Below, one piece after another: positions 1-10,149 of a stretch of 64,000 nucleotides of DNA (its first letter is position 1; every line of letters starts with the position of its first letter). The notes beneath the pieces are model-generated. The model searched no databases, was not told the DNA's origin, and saw only the letters and a program-made list of their open reading frames with translations. Both the position numbers and the translations under genes were made by a program. This stretch comes from Torreya grandis (Eukaryota; Streptophyta; Pinopsida; Cupressales; Taxaceae): the NCBI GenBank assembly GCA_037957365.1, contig JARHVA010001427.1, positions 1,388,001 to 1,452,000 of the forward strand. Direction: 5' to 3'.

Positions 1-429
1 GCTATTTGAAATAGGAATGGTGCTTTTGATTCCAAGAGTTCCCCATAGGGGACAAATGGAAGAGCATACACACACCATTCCTCTTTTTTCCAAACAAATA
101 TTTGATTAAACAACTATTGCAAACAAGAATTGAAAAGTGTGTTCAATTTTATACCCAAATGGAAAGTTTGGTGATGTTCATTTGACCCCTTGGTCTTAGT
201 TGAAAACTTTGAAAACATTCACCAAAAACATCTAAATTCTTTGTTAAATATCCAAAATAAGATTCCTAATTGATTTTTAAGCATGAAAAGGTGATTTAAA
301 CATGTTTTGAACAAATATCAAGCTTGGTCCTGCAGAAAAATTGTTATCATGTCCTTTGGCTTTGAAGATATTTTTAGCTTGGAACAACAAACTTTGGAAA
401 AATAGCTCTCAGGTCTATGTTTTTGAAAA

Positions 430-570
430 AAAAATTAGTGACCAACATTGATTATTACCACTAACATTGGTTACTCTGGCTAAATGAGATATAACCAATG
501 TTAGTTTTGATAACCAATGTCAATTAAGATAGGTAACTAATGTTAGTATTATGTGCTGACATCAGTTACT
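430..570. repeat. Cluster of short direct and inverted CTAACATTGGTTA-like motifs
   Basis: Within about 130 bases a 13-15 base motif occurs at least four times in both orientations: ACTAACATTGGTTAC, TAACCAATGTTAGTT, TAACCAATGTCAATT and TAACTAATGTTAGTA. The inverted copies could pair into small hairpins. The motif resembles the AACCATCAATGGTT family at 34-36.4 kb. The function is unknown. Bases 1-430 and 570-676 show no gene or recognisable element. Confidence 0.5.
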
Positions 571-676
571 ATGTAAAACTATGGTAAAAAATGACAAAAT
601 AAAGTTAGAAAATCAATTTACAAGAGTTTTAAAGGCTCAAATAAATATTTTAGAGTTGTAAAAATATCTCCTTCAT

Positions 677-1913
677 GTGTAGGATGCATCTAGTCCCACC
701 GGGCATGACATTATGTGATCTAGGAATTTGACTCAAGAGAGGATGGTTAGTATGGTGTTAGTTCTAAAATGAAAACAAAATGAAAGAAACACACTAATAA
801 CATAATATCTCTAGGCCTAGACACTAGGGAGAGCTTAGTTAAAAAATTTAAATGGAAAGCACAACTAAAAATTAAAGAATGAAAACATAATAATTCCTTC
901 ACCTTCCTTGGATGCTCCAAATGCCTTTGTAGTGGTGGTTTGCTCAGCTTATGCTCATGAAGTCCTTGGAAATGGAAGCTTGGCTACCTCCATCTCTCCT
1001 TGGAAGCTTTGGCTTGTACTTGGATTGACTTGGAATGAATTTGGCATGATAACACTAATTTCAATGGCTTCTTGAAGATATTTTTGAATTATAACTTTGC
1101 ACCAAAATAGCTTAGAAATGACGTTGTGAGGCTTCCTATTTATAGATTTTTGGATTTGATCATAATCAACCTCAACCATCCATCTCAAGATTGAGATGTG
1201 TGGTTGAGGATTAATTCAATTTTTGGAATTAAGTATTTAATTATCCTCATCATAACATTGGAATAAGGGGATATTAAGAGGCATGGAGGGAATTATGGAA
1301 GGCATTGGTGAGGCATGGAGAGCATGAATCCTAATATTTGTGACATTTGTGGCCTAGGGATGTCTTCCCAAGAAATTAGGTCACTTGATGATGCATATAT
1401 TGAATATTCATTTCTAAAAAAAAGTATTCAACAAGTTTCCATGGAATTTTTTATTAGGATCTAATTTATATTAATTAGCTCTTAGCATGATTAAGCACTT
1501 TGTGCACAAATTATTCAAATTGATTAGAATGCCTTGTTATTGGTCTAAATTTTGACTAGATTGGAATTAGAATTCCACATCAAATGCATTAGATCTGTTA
1601 TCCAATTTAGGATGTTATAAACAAAATATAACAAAATCACATGTCTTGTGTAAGATATTTGTGGTAAAGAGCAATCCAGAGCACCTAGGTGCAAAATTAG
1701 CATTTTGACTCAGAACGGACTGATCAAAGTTAGTTGGCCCATAAATTGCATTGCCCCATTTAGGGATACCCTGGACAAAATTGGCACTTGAATATGTTAT
1801 TTTTACATCATTTAGCATGTTTTAGTGTTTTTAGGCCAATTTGTGAATTTTAGGTAGAAATTTTCCAAATTCTTGGTTGGAGGTTATCAATGGCCAATTT
1901 TAGGTGTCTACAG
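677..1913 (-). mobile_element. Candidate lone LTR of a Tat-type Ty3/gypsy element
   Basis: Read on the minus strand, the segment starts TGTAGACACCTAAAATTG, a start typical of Tat-lineage LTRs. It has a TATA box about 770 bases in and ends near GGTGGGACTAGATGCATCCTACA, again Tat-like, giving about 1.24 kb. I see no polypurine tract at the right edge and no gag-pol to the left within the window, so a solo LTR or an element truncated by the window edge are both possible. The left edge could be 675 or 677. Short open frames inside it look like chance. Supported by terminal motifs and promoter only; no second copy was found. Confidence 0.45.
1135..1146 (-). promoter_or_regulatory. TATA box inside the candidate LTR
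   Basis: On the minus strand the bases read TCTATAAATAGG, a strong plant TATA box. It lies about 770 bases from the proposed LTR start, a plausible U3 length. It would drive transcription leftward. Confidence 0.45.
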
Positions 1914-1939
1914 GTAACATCACCAATATTATTATTTCT

Positions 1940-3320
1940 TGACTAGAAGAAGCTATTCCATGTACATGTGGATGCTTATATCACCATAGTAGGAGATGTC
2001 TTAGCATAGCCAAGTGAAGGTGGGTTGGACCACCTAATACATTTTGTTATTAGAAAACTATTAGCTACAAAAAAGAATTAAATGACTATAGAGAGAAGCA
2101 CTAGCTATGGTGTTTGAATTGAAAAAGTTTAGGTATTACTTATTGTCTAATCCTTTTGATTTATTCACAGATCACTAGGCATTGTGATACCTGGTTAATA
2201 AACCAATGCTAGGAGGATTTATATCAAGGTGGTTTATTCTCTTTCAATAATTTCAATTCCAAATTAATGTTAAGCCAAGATAGGAAAATGTGAGACCAGA
2301 TCATCTCAACCAACTTCACAATGGAGAGGAAATAGAAGAACTCAAAGATAAATCCCCTAAGGTGCATTTATTTATAACTTCTATAGTTCCTAATAACATG
2401 GAGGTCATTTCAAATTTCTTATAATGGGTAACTTTTCCTACCTAATATGATGATTGGGATAATAAATACATGGTTACCCAATCCATATTGTGATAAACTA
2501 TTTCATGAAATGGGTGGAAGTTACTGTCATTCCAAGATTTAGAGCGAAGGATGATGCAAAGTTTTTATATGAAAACATCATCATGAGTTTTAGACATCTA
2601 GTTAATTTGGTAGGTGATAGATTCATGCACTTTCTCAATAATACTATCAAGAATCTCACTGAAGAGGTCATGATATCACACCATAAAAGTATGTCTTAAC
2701 ACCCATAAGCCAATGGACAAGTAGAAACATCCAATAAAGTTTTGGGGAAGATGTTAACAAAAAAATTTAATGTTTAGAGATATGATTGTGAGGATTGAAT
2801 TCTTATGATTATATGGTCCTCTTAAACACTTTATAAAAGTGTTACTGATTTCACTCTATTCCAATTGGTATATGGCCTTGAGGCAATAATGCTTATAGAA
2901 TATATTGTGCCTAGTCTATGCATTATGATAATCATGAGATTAGGAGATCAATATTCCCTAAAGTCAAGGTTGATGGATTTCACCAAGATGGAAGAAAATA
3001 TATTAAGACCACAATGGACATAATAGATCAATAAACAAAGTCAAAATTCATGGCATGATCACAAATGATGATCTAAGTAATTTTACCTAGACCAAATAGT
3101 ATTACTTTATGAGAGCAAATTTAAATCATCCCCCCAAAATCCATGTATAAGATGTAAATAGACCTATATCATTCATGAAGTATGTATCATTGTGTTTAAA
3201 TATTTATAGGGAACCATATTACCAATATGAATAAATGGTTTTAGGATTAAACCATATCATCTTTAATCTCTATCATTCTACTAAAAAAATTGAGTGGATG
3301 TTGAGTAGGACCATGTAGTT
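1940..3320 (+). pseudogene. Ty3/gypsy RNase H - integrase remnant
   Basis: Conceptual translation on the plus strand gives a Ty3 RNase H tail at about 2040-2400, with recognisable blocks such as EREALAM-like, YTDHQALKYLVNK-like and PDHL-LHNGEE. Integrase core follows at about 2485-2760. Stops and frame changes are frequent. The HHCC zinc-binding part normally between RNase H and the integrase core is missing, so an internal deletion lies near 2440-2490. The first catalytic Asp reads Asn (INYFMKWVEV, where family members have VDYFTKWVE). The second Asp (GDRF) and the Glu (ANGQVETSNK) are kept. The best longer open piece is 2490-2699. No LTRs were identified. Family placement is confident; lineage is less so. 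Confidence 0.8.
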
Positions 3321-3329
3321 AGGATTTCA

Positions 3330-4872
3330 TTTTATTTTGATTTTTTTCTATTTTGTTTTCTTAGGTTAGAATTTTTGTATAGAATTTTCATTGTTATGAA
3401 ACACATTTCAACAACCAAGAACTAATTATCATCATAAGATGTGATTACATTCTATAGATAGCTCATTGAAGATAGTTGGTTGCAATGACATCAAGTATTT
3501 TAATTAAGTCTAAAAAGTTAGAGACAAGATAGGTATGGTGAGCAAAAGGCCAATGATCAGGTCAAAATATTAATGACATAGTCTTTTAAAATATTTCATC
3601 AGTTTCAAAGCAAATTTGGTAATAAAAGGACAAGTGGAAAAATAAATCAAATTGATTAATCGAAAGGATAGATCCTCACCTATAATAACTACCAAAGATA
3701 TAATTAAATATCTTAGGCACCAAACATCCTTGTCAAGGTGATTTATAGTAATTAATATTAATTGAAAAAGTAACATTCAAATGCATGTAATTAATGCATT
3801 CAAAGGAGGTATTAACATGAAATTTGGTGCCAACAACTATAAAATAATAGGGTATGGACAATGATAAAACATTAAAAACTTCATATCACAAGAGACTTCT
3901 ACAATCTTCCTTTTAAATACCTAATCATGAATGGATTTTAAACCAAAGTGAAATTACTTAGATCAATCATTCAACCTAGACTATTGATAAATCCATAGAT
4001 AGAAGTTAATTATTGATTCCACTATCAAATGCATAAAAAAGGAAATGGGAATTAGCTTAGTTCTAAAATAGACTAAATACAATTATCTATAATTGTTTGA
4101 ATTCATATACATGATATAGACTATTATGTTTTACAATGATGCTCAAGGGGTAGCATAAGTAAGAGCCCTAACACTACAACATCCATTCTGAGCCTCTAAC
4201 ACTAAATGATTACTTAAGCTACCTATATTTGGGTAACTATATGAGGTTATGATGACTTTATTGAGCCACTATAATTAGGGAGGTATCCATTTAGCTTAAG
4301 ATGTTACAATCTATATATTTTTACACACTATGGCATGAGTAATTGATCTACCCAATCATGTAAAATCTCTCATGCCTTATAAGTCTAAAACATCACCAAT
4401 CCACTCAAATATTAGATAAACGTATACCACTAAGAAAGGGATAAGAACTCCTATTTATTTGATTGAGGATGTATCAATGCACATCACAATGTAATGTATC
4501 ACCAAAATATTCTTACAAACCATAAAGTAATTAAAACAAGTGACAAAGAGACATCATTGGCATTGATTATCGAATGATGAAGTTGTGAGAGGATTTCAAC
4601 TAGATTGATTTTTTAACAACTGAGCTTACCATAATATATAGAAGGTACTTATAATAAGTATACAAAATTTTCAATAACAATTTTTTATCCTTTTTATTGT
4701 ATTTCACACATTGGAAGTTTCTACTAGGGCTAGTTAATATAACTCCAATTTTTTGGCTCGATAATGCCTTCACAATTATTTCATGGACTAAAATAGGCCA
4801 ATATTATAATCAACTAGGTTGATTCAACACATGGTGGCTAGAATCCATAGCCTTGATCTAATCACACCCTAG
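3330..4872. other. No gene or element recognised
   Basis: AT-rich sequence with stops in all frames. I see no protein motif, LTR terminus or RNA gene. The right end is the target into which the copia element at 4878 inserted; it should continue at 10059. Confidence 0.5.
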
Positions 4873-4877
4873 GATTC
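4873..4877. repeat. Target-site duplication GATTC (left)
   Basis: GATTC directly abuts the left LTR and is repeated directly after the right LTR at 10054-10058. A 5-bp duplication is the standard integration signature of LTR retrotransposons and fixes both outer boundaries. Confidence 0.85.
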
Positions 4878-5335
4878 TATCAAAGTTTTTGCCAGAATCT
4901 AGATAATGCGAATGCAATGGAGACGTGATCACACAAGATGAAGCAAGTGAACACCACATAGATGCTAAAGCAATTTGAAATTACACAAGAAGATAAATTG
5001 CACAAGACAAGATGGAGAAAACCAAAATCTGATTAACATGAGATGGCCAAAGTGAAGAATACTTATAGGAGAACATGTAAGTAAGTCCTCCACAAAAGGT
5101 GGCCAAGGCACCCCAAGAATAGACTGTAACTCCTCCATGAAATGTGGTGACAAGGTGATAAGAAGAGAGAAGTAACTCCCATCAAGGGAGTTACTTATGA
5201 CACCTATGACACATCTATGACACACATCTCCACATAAGCTATCCTATCCCACAAATGTAGGAAAACTCCAAGTAAGCACAAGGAATACAATTTCCCTAAT
5301 TAAAAAAAAGGGAAAAATAAAAACCTACACTAATA
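4878..5335 (-). repeat. 3' LTR of the copia element (left copy)
   Basis: 458 bp, aligned along its whole length with 9584-10053. On the minus strand it begins TATTAGTGTAGG and ends CTTTGATA, so the terminal dinucleotides are TA...TA instead of TG...CA. It contains a repeated block around the hairpin-forming ACTCCC...GGGAGT segment near 5173-5196. Boundaries are fixed by the polypurine tract on one side and the GATTC duplication on the other. Confidence 0.92.
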
Positions 5336-5342
5336 CCCCCCC
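5336..5342 (-). promoter_or_regulatory. Polypurine tract (GGGGGGG on minus strand)
   Basis: Seven C on the plus strand, directly before the 3' LTR start when read on the minus strand. This is the expected position of the plus-strand DNA synthesis primer of reverse transcription. Confidence 0.8.
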
Positions 5343-5519
5343 ATAAGTGTAGCTTAGGTGGGCAATGTGGAAATATAAAATGGGTCTCGGCAACTAGGCC
5401 TGATGAGGTACCCATGTACAAATGCAATCTCCCATAAGATAGAGAAAAGGAGAAAACCCGTAGGAAAAAAACTCCCCCCCAAAAGAGAGACATAAAAGAA
5501 AGAAGAGGCTAGTGGTCCC

Positions 5520-6000
5520 CCCAAAGATGATGCTACTACAGATGTGGACTGCACCCCAAGAAGAGCTCGTAGATGAATGAACTTGCTCTCAGTGAAAGGT
5601 TTGGTGAAGATATCTACAACCTGCTCCAAAGACTAGAAAAATATCAATTCAATGACCTGACTATGAATAAGCTCCCAAATGAAATGCATGTGAATCTCTA
5701 TGTGCTTGGTCTGCTAGTGCTAAACTAGATTCTTGCAAATCTGAATGGTACTCTAGTTGTCACAATAAATGATGGTGGGATGTCTGAAAGGAATGCCAAA
5801 CTCAGAAAGTATCCCCTAAAGCCAAATAGCCTCAGTAGCTACATTAACAGGTCCTTTGTACTCTTCTTCTATGGATGATATATCAATAGCATTCTACTTC
5901 TTGATAGACCAACTGATAGGACTAGAACCTAGAGAGAAACTGTAACCAAAAGTGGACTTGCAAGTATGTGAATTGCCAGCCCAGTCTGAATCTGTATATC
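5520..6000 (-). pseudogene. Copia RNase H remnant
   Basis: On the minus strand the translation contains STFGYSFSLGSSPISW-like and SSIEEEYKGPVNVATEAIW-like blocks, a CDNQSTIQICKN block and the C-terminal EQVVDIFTKPFTESKFIHL motif that ends copia polyproteins. Several in-frame stops interrupt it, for example in the segment after CDNQS. The 3' end of the polyprotein cannot be fixed exactly; the final frame stays open to about 5354. Role in an intact element: degrades the RNA strand during reverse transcription. Confidence 0.85.
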
Positions 6001-7380
6001 CAACCAAGTCAACCTCTATTCCAAATCTATAATGAATCTTGTATCTATGTGAAACCTATATGTAATGCAAGATCATCTTAGCTACCTTTCAATGTAGCTC
6101 ATGAGGTTCCTACATGAATCTAGAGATAATTCCCACTGTATATGATATGTCGGGCCTAGTGTGAGTCAAGTAGATGAGACTACCAACAATTTGTTGATAC
6201 CCAGTGGCATCAACCAATGGTGAAGAATAGTCAGCCTCAAGCTTAACTACTGATAGAAAAGGAGTTAGAGATGGCTTGCAATCATCCATGTGAAACTGAG
6301 CCAATAAGTTAAGAGCATACTTAGGCTATGCAAGAGAAATCCCTAAATTTGATTGTGAGATCTCAATGCCAAGGAAGTAGTGCAATAAACCCAAGTCTAT
6401 CATGTCAAATCTATCCTAGAGAGATGCCTTCACCACTGTAATAGTTGATGAAGAACTCCTGGTGATTAAAAGGTCATCAACATATAGAACCAAAATCAAG
6501 AGCAAATCATCCTACCATAAGAAGTAGACATTGGGGTCAGAATGGCACCTAGTGAAACCTATTATGAGAAGGAAGGAATCCATCTTGGCATACCAAGCTT
6601 GAGGAGCCTATTTAAGGCCATAGATAGATTTCCTAAGTCTACATACTAAGGAAGAATCTTGAACAAATCTTGGCAGCTTCTCCATGTAGATCTGCTCCTC
6701 TTGGTCTCCATGAAGAAAGGCACTCTTCACATCCATCTGGTGTACATCCCAACCATGTGTTGTGGTAATAGCCAAGGTGAGTCAGATAGAAGTCATCTTT
6801 GTAATGAGTGTAAAGGTATTTGAGTAGTTAATGCCTGCCACCTGTGAGAAACCCTTGGTGACCAATTATGCCTTGTACTTATCAACTAACCCATCTGCTA
6901 CAAACTTGGTCTGATATATCCACCTACATCGAACCATCTTTCTTCCCTTAGGAAGTGAATTCAAATCCCAATTGTGATTTTTGATTAAAAAAGAATATTC
7001 TTCCTCCATAGCACTATCCCACTCAAGTACCCCCGATGCCTCTCAAAAAGTTTGTGGATCCAAAACTGAAGTAAAGAAGGCATGTGGATCTCTTTGAAAA
7101 TCCCCCTAGTACGTTTATCATCTGTAGGATCTCTTACCCAAGTGCCAGCACTCTCAAGTGTTTGTCTAGCCCAAAGTGGCCCAAAAGTGGGTGAGTTAGG
7201 TGCTAACTCCTCATCCTCTGACTGACTAGAGGTGGATGACCCTGCATCACTGTCCTCGTTGTCTCAACTCAAAGAAGAAGAAGATGTCTCTGGCTCAAGA
7301 ACTTGTTATGGCTGATATGAATCTGATGAGGAGTCATCATGAAGAAGTAGATCTAATGAGGGAGAAGAAGTGTCAAGTGT
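6000..7380 (-). pseudogene. Copia reverse transcriptase remnant
   Basis: The RVT_2-type reverse transcriptase of copia. On the minus strand, blocks such as DVKSAFLHGD-like (around 6720), the active-site YVDDLLITR at 6473-6484, and YQQIVGSLIYLTHTRPDISY (around 6110-6200) are readable in order. The YVDD catalytic box itself is intact. Stops and frame changes break the frame elsewhere. The region 7000-7380 encodes the variable acidic Ser/Asp/Glu-rich linker between integrase and RT. Confidence 0.88.
6473..6484 (-). other. YVDD active-site box of copia RT
   Basis: Reverse complement reads TAT GTT GAT GAC, Tyr-Val-Asp-Asp, in a context LYVDDLLITR that matches copia reverse transcriptases. The two Asp residues are the metal ligands of the polymerase. 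Confidence 0.9.
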
Positions 7381-7389
7381 TGAGTCTCT

Positions 7390-8421
7390 AGGACTCTCCT
7401 AAAAATGGAAAATTTTCTTGATGAACAACTCATGAGTGATTGGATCTAGAAGATGATACCCCTTAATACCATCTAGATATCCTAAAAAGATGTAAGGCTT
7501 GGACTGATGTTCCATAGCTTTGTGTTTCTTCTTCATAATGTGGGCCATAGTTGGGGATCCAAAAACCCTAAGGTGCTCAACATCAAGTTTTATTTTATGC
7601 CAAGCTTTAAAGGGTGTTATCCCTTTCAAAGCTTTGTGAGGAACCCTATTTTGAATGTAGCAAGCACAATTGATGGCTTCGGCCCAGTACTATGGTGCTA
7701 AGGATTTAGAGTGAATCATATAGCTACCCATCTCTTTTAAGAACCTATTTTTGCATTTTGAAACCCCATTCTGTGAAGGACTGTAAGTGACTGTGCACTA
7801 CAAATCAATCCCCTCTATGGTGCAAAACTACTCAAACCTATTTCTAACATACTCCCCTCCATTATTAGTTTGAATAACCTTGATGGATTTCTCACTTTGT
7901 TTCTCAACAAGAGCTTTGAAGTCTAGAAAATTTTCAAACACTTCATACTTTTGTTTGAGAAAATATATCCAAGTGTACCTAGAAAAATCATTAATGAAAG
8001 TGAGGATGTACTTGGCCCTTGTGAAAGATGGTTTGGGAAAGGGTTGTAATACATCACTATGGACTAACTCTAAAGGTTGTGAAGCCCTCCAAGCTTTGCC
8101 TTTGTCAAATTTTTCTTTGAGATGCTTCCCAAGGGAGCACCCCTCACAAAGTCCTTTTGAGAATTAGACACAAGGCAAGCCAATTACCATGTCATTTTTG
8201 CAAAGTTGCTCAAGGTAGCGATAGTTAAGGTGGCCAAACCGCTCATGCCACAATTTGCTAACTCCATCTGAATGAGTCAACAATGCTGTTAGAGAAGAAT
8301 CAGGTGCAAAATGTGAGAAGGTATATAATCTTTCTTGGTGATCTGCCCTACCCACTGCCACTATAGTATCACTATGCAATTCCATGATAGCCACTAAATT
8401 TGGTGAAAACTCAACTCTCAT
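7390..8421 (-). pseudogene. Copia GAG-pre-integrase and integrase remnant
   Basis: The minus strand gives a GAG-pre-integrase domain (LWHERFGHLNYRYLEQLCK at about 8190-8290), then the integrase core: LVHSDV (first Asp, kept), FINDFSRYTWIYFLK, a position reading QTNNGGEY where RTDNGGEY is usual, and PSQNGVSKCKNR where QNGVAERKNR is usual. So the second catalytic Asp is Asn and the catalytic Glu is Lys. The C-terminal part (KAWHKIKLDVEHLRVFG, FLGYLDGIKGYHLLDP at 7399-7629) is open. Role in an intact element: inserts the cDNA into the genome. Here it is inactive by two catalytic changes as well as stops. Confidence 0.9.
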
Positions 8422-8424
8422 GCC

Positions 8425-9570
8425 CTAACCAATGTGAGTGATTTGGTACACTAATAGGAGATTGGTTAAAAGAGAAGGAACACATAGAACATTATTGAAT
8501 GTTCCTCTTTCCATTTCAACTGACCCTCTCCCTGCAACGAAAACTAATGTGTCATCACCCAAACTAATTAAAGTCATGTTACAAGGCTCTAAAGATGAAA
8601 ACTCAACTAGGGAAGATCCCATGTGGTGAGAAGCACCCAAATCAATGACCCATGATGATGTAGAAGCTGTAGTAGCTACAAGGGCCTTACCCTTTTCTTT
8701 CTCCTTACACTTGCCTTTTGCCTTAGTAGAATCTTGGGTAGATGAATTTTGCTTGATGGACTCAAGAACACCTATGTTGTGCTTCTCTAGAAGATGAGTT
8801 AGGTGATCTATTTGTTTCTTCATGCATTTGTTTTCATCATGCCCTATATTTTTACAATAGGCACACTTAACCTTCTCCTTCTTAGGTTTAGCATTGGAGG
8901 AGGAAGAATCAGTTTTGTTTTTGGTAGGATTATTTTTTTCTTTCTTCTTCTCTTGGTCCTTGTTCTTTTTCTTCTTCTCTTTTGTTGAAGTCTTATCCTT
9001 ACCATTTCCAGCTATCAAAGCTTGGGGTTGAGTAGACTTCATTTTACCCATTTGAATTAGCTTATCTTTCTCTCTAGTCAAGTTGGCAATGAATGAATCC
9101 AAAGAAGGCATTTTCTATGTAGTGCCAAGGATGCTTTTTGTGGCATAGAAAGTGGAGACATAGTCTTGGACCTAACTTTTTGAGAATAGAAAGGATGAGT
9201 TGGTCATCTTTCTTCTCTATCCTGCATTCTTTCAATTACAATCTAAGCGCCTTAAACTTAGTGAAGAAGTCCTGTAGGGTGTCAAAGTTGCTAGGACTTA
9301 GACTTATGAGTTCCTTTTCAAGCTCATGTCCTCTCATCTCATCAAGCTTCCCAAATAAGAGTTATAAGGTGTCCCATATGTCTTTGGGAGTCTTGGAGGT
9401 TTCTAAATGGAAGAGAAGTTCTAGAGACATAGAAAAGCTTAGTAATCCATAGGCTTCATCACTACGGTTGTACCACTTGACCTTTTTAGCATCAATGTTG
9501 GGTTCTACTTCAGTACCCATGGTGATCCTATACAACCCTTTACTTCTAAGAATGATTGAAATTTTAACCT
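8425..9570 (-). pseudogene. Copia gag and protease remnant
   Basis: On the minus strand the gag capsid-like region (SKGLYRITMGTEVEPN..., WYNRSDEAYGLLSFSMS) lies at 9362-9570, breaks near 9360, and resumes as a 228-residue open frame at 8425-9111. That frame has a very Lys-rich stretch, a CCHC zinc knuckle (CAYCKNIGHDENKC, 8824-8865) and the protease region WVIDLGASHHM. The protease active site normally reads D-S/T-G-A; here it is DLGA (8632-8643). The PBS is followed immediately by gag codons that are internal in the family, so the leader and the first roughly 20-40 gag codons are missing. Confidence 0.88.
8824..8865 (-). other. Gag CCHC zinc knuckle
   Basis: Reverse complement encodes CAYCKNIGHDENKC, spacing C-X2-C-X4-H-X4-C, the nucleic-acid-binding knuckle of retroelement gag. 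All four ligands are present. Confidence 0.9.
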
Positions 9571-9572
9571 TA

Positions 9573-9583
9573 CTCTGATACCA
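9573..9583 (-). promoter_or_regulatory. Primer binding site, tRNA-iMet type
   Basis: On the minus strand TGGTATCAGAG, complementary to the 3' end of plant initiator tRNA-Met. It directly abuts the 5' LTR with no spacer, supporting the LTR boundary at 9584. Confidence 0.92.
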
Positions 9584-10053
9584 TTTCAAAGTTGTTACCA
9601 AAATCTAGATAATGCAAATGCAATGGAGACGTGATCACACGAGAAGAAGCAAGTGCACACCACATAGATGCTAAAGTAATTTGAAATTACACAAGAAGAT
9701 AAATTGCATAAGACAAAATGGAGAAAACCAAAATTTGATTAACATGAGATGGCCAAAGTGAATAATACATATAAGAGAGAATATAAATAACTTCTCCATA
9801 AAATGTGGCCAAGGCACCCCAAGAATAGACTATAACTCCTCCATGAAAGGTGGTGACAAGGTGCTAAGAATAGAGAAGTAACTCCCATCAAGGGAGTTAC
9901 TTATGACATTCTTATAACACCTATGAGACATCTATGACACACATCTCCACATAAGCTAGCCTATCCCACAAATGTAGGAAAACTCCATATAAGCACAAGA
10001 AATACATTTTACCTAATTAAAAAATAGGGAAAAATAAAAACCTACACTAATAG
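9584..10053 (-). repeat. 5' LTR of the copia element (right copy)
   Basis: 470 bp, homologous throughout to 4878-5335. Relative to the left copy it has an extra roughly 11 bases near 9907-9920. Ends read TATTAG...TTTGAAA on the minus strand (TGATA in the other copy), so the non-canonical start is shared by both copies. Confidence 0.92.
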
Positions 10054-10058
10054 ATTCC
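10054..10058. repeat. Target-site duplication GATTC (right)
   Basis: Second copy of the 5-bp target duplication. The sequence after it should be the continuation of the pre-insertion site that ends at 4872. Confidence 0.85.
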
Positions 10059-10149
10059 ACAAGATGTAATGCAATATCTAGGATAACATGTTTCAATTAC
10101 CAAATTACATAATGACATACAGCTTAAGTTTTATGAGTTGGCTAACCCA

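Larger units (their letters stand above)
4878..10053 (-). mobile_element. Complete but decayed Ty1/copia LTR retrotransposon
   Basis: A 5.18-kb element on the minus strand bounded by GATTC target duplications. Domain order on the minus strand is gag, protease, integrase, RT, RNase H, which defines Ty1/copia. It has a tRNA-iMet type primer binding site (TGGTATCAGAG) abutting the right LTR and a run of seven G (minus strand) abutting the left LTR. The two LTRs (458 and 470 bp) differ at about 35 positions by eye plus one roughly 11-bp indel, about 7-8% divergence. Coding regions carry stops, and catalytic residues are lost in protease and integrase, so the copy is dead. It appears inserted into an older element whose decayed frame continues to the right. 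Confidence 0.95.

Noticed and set aside
955..1188. A 77-residue minus-strand frame
   Set aside because: It lies inside the candidate LTR across the TATA and transcript-start region and has no recognised domain.
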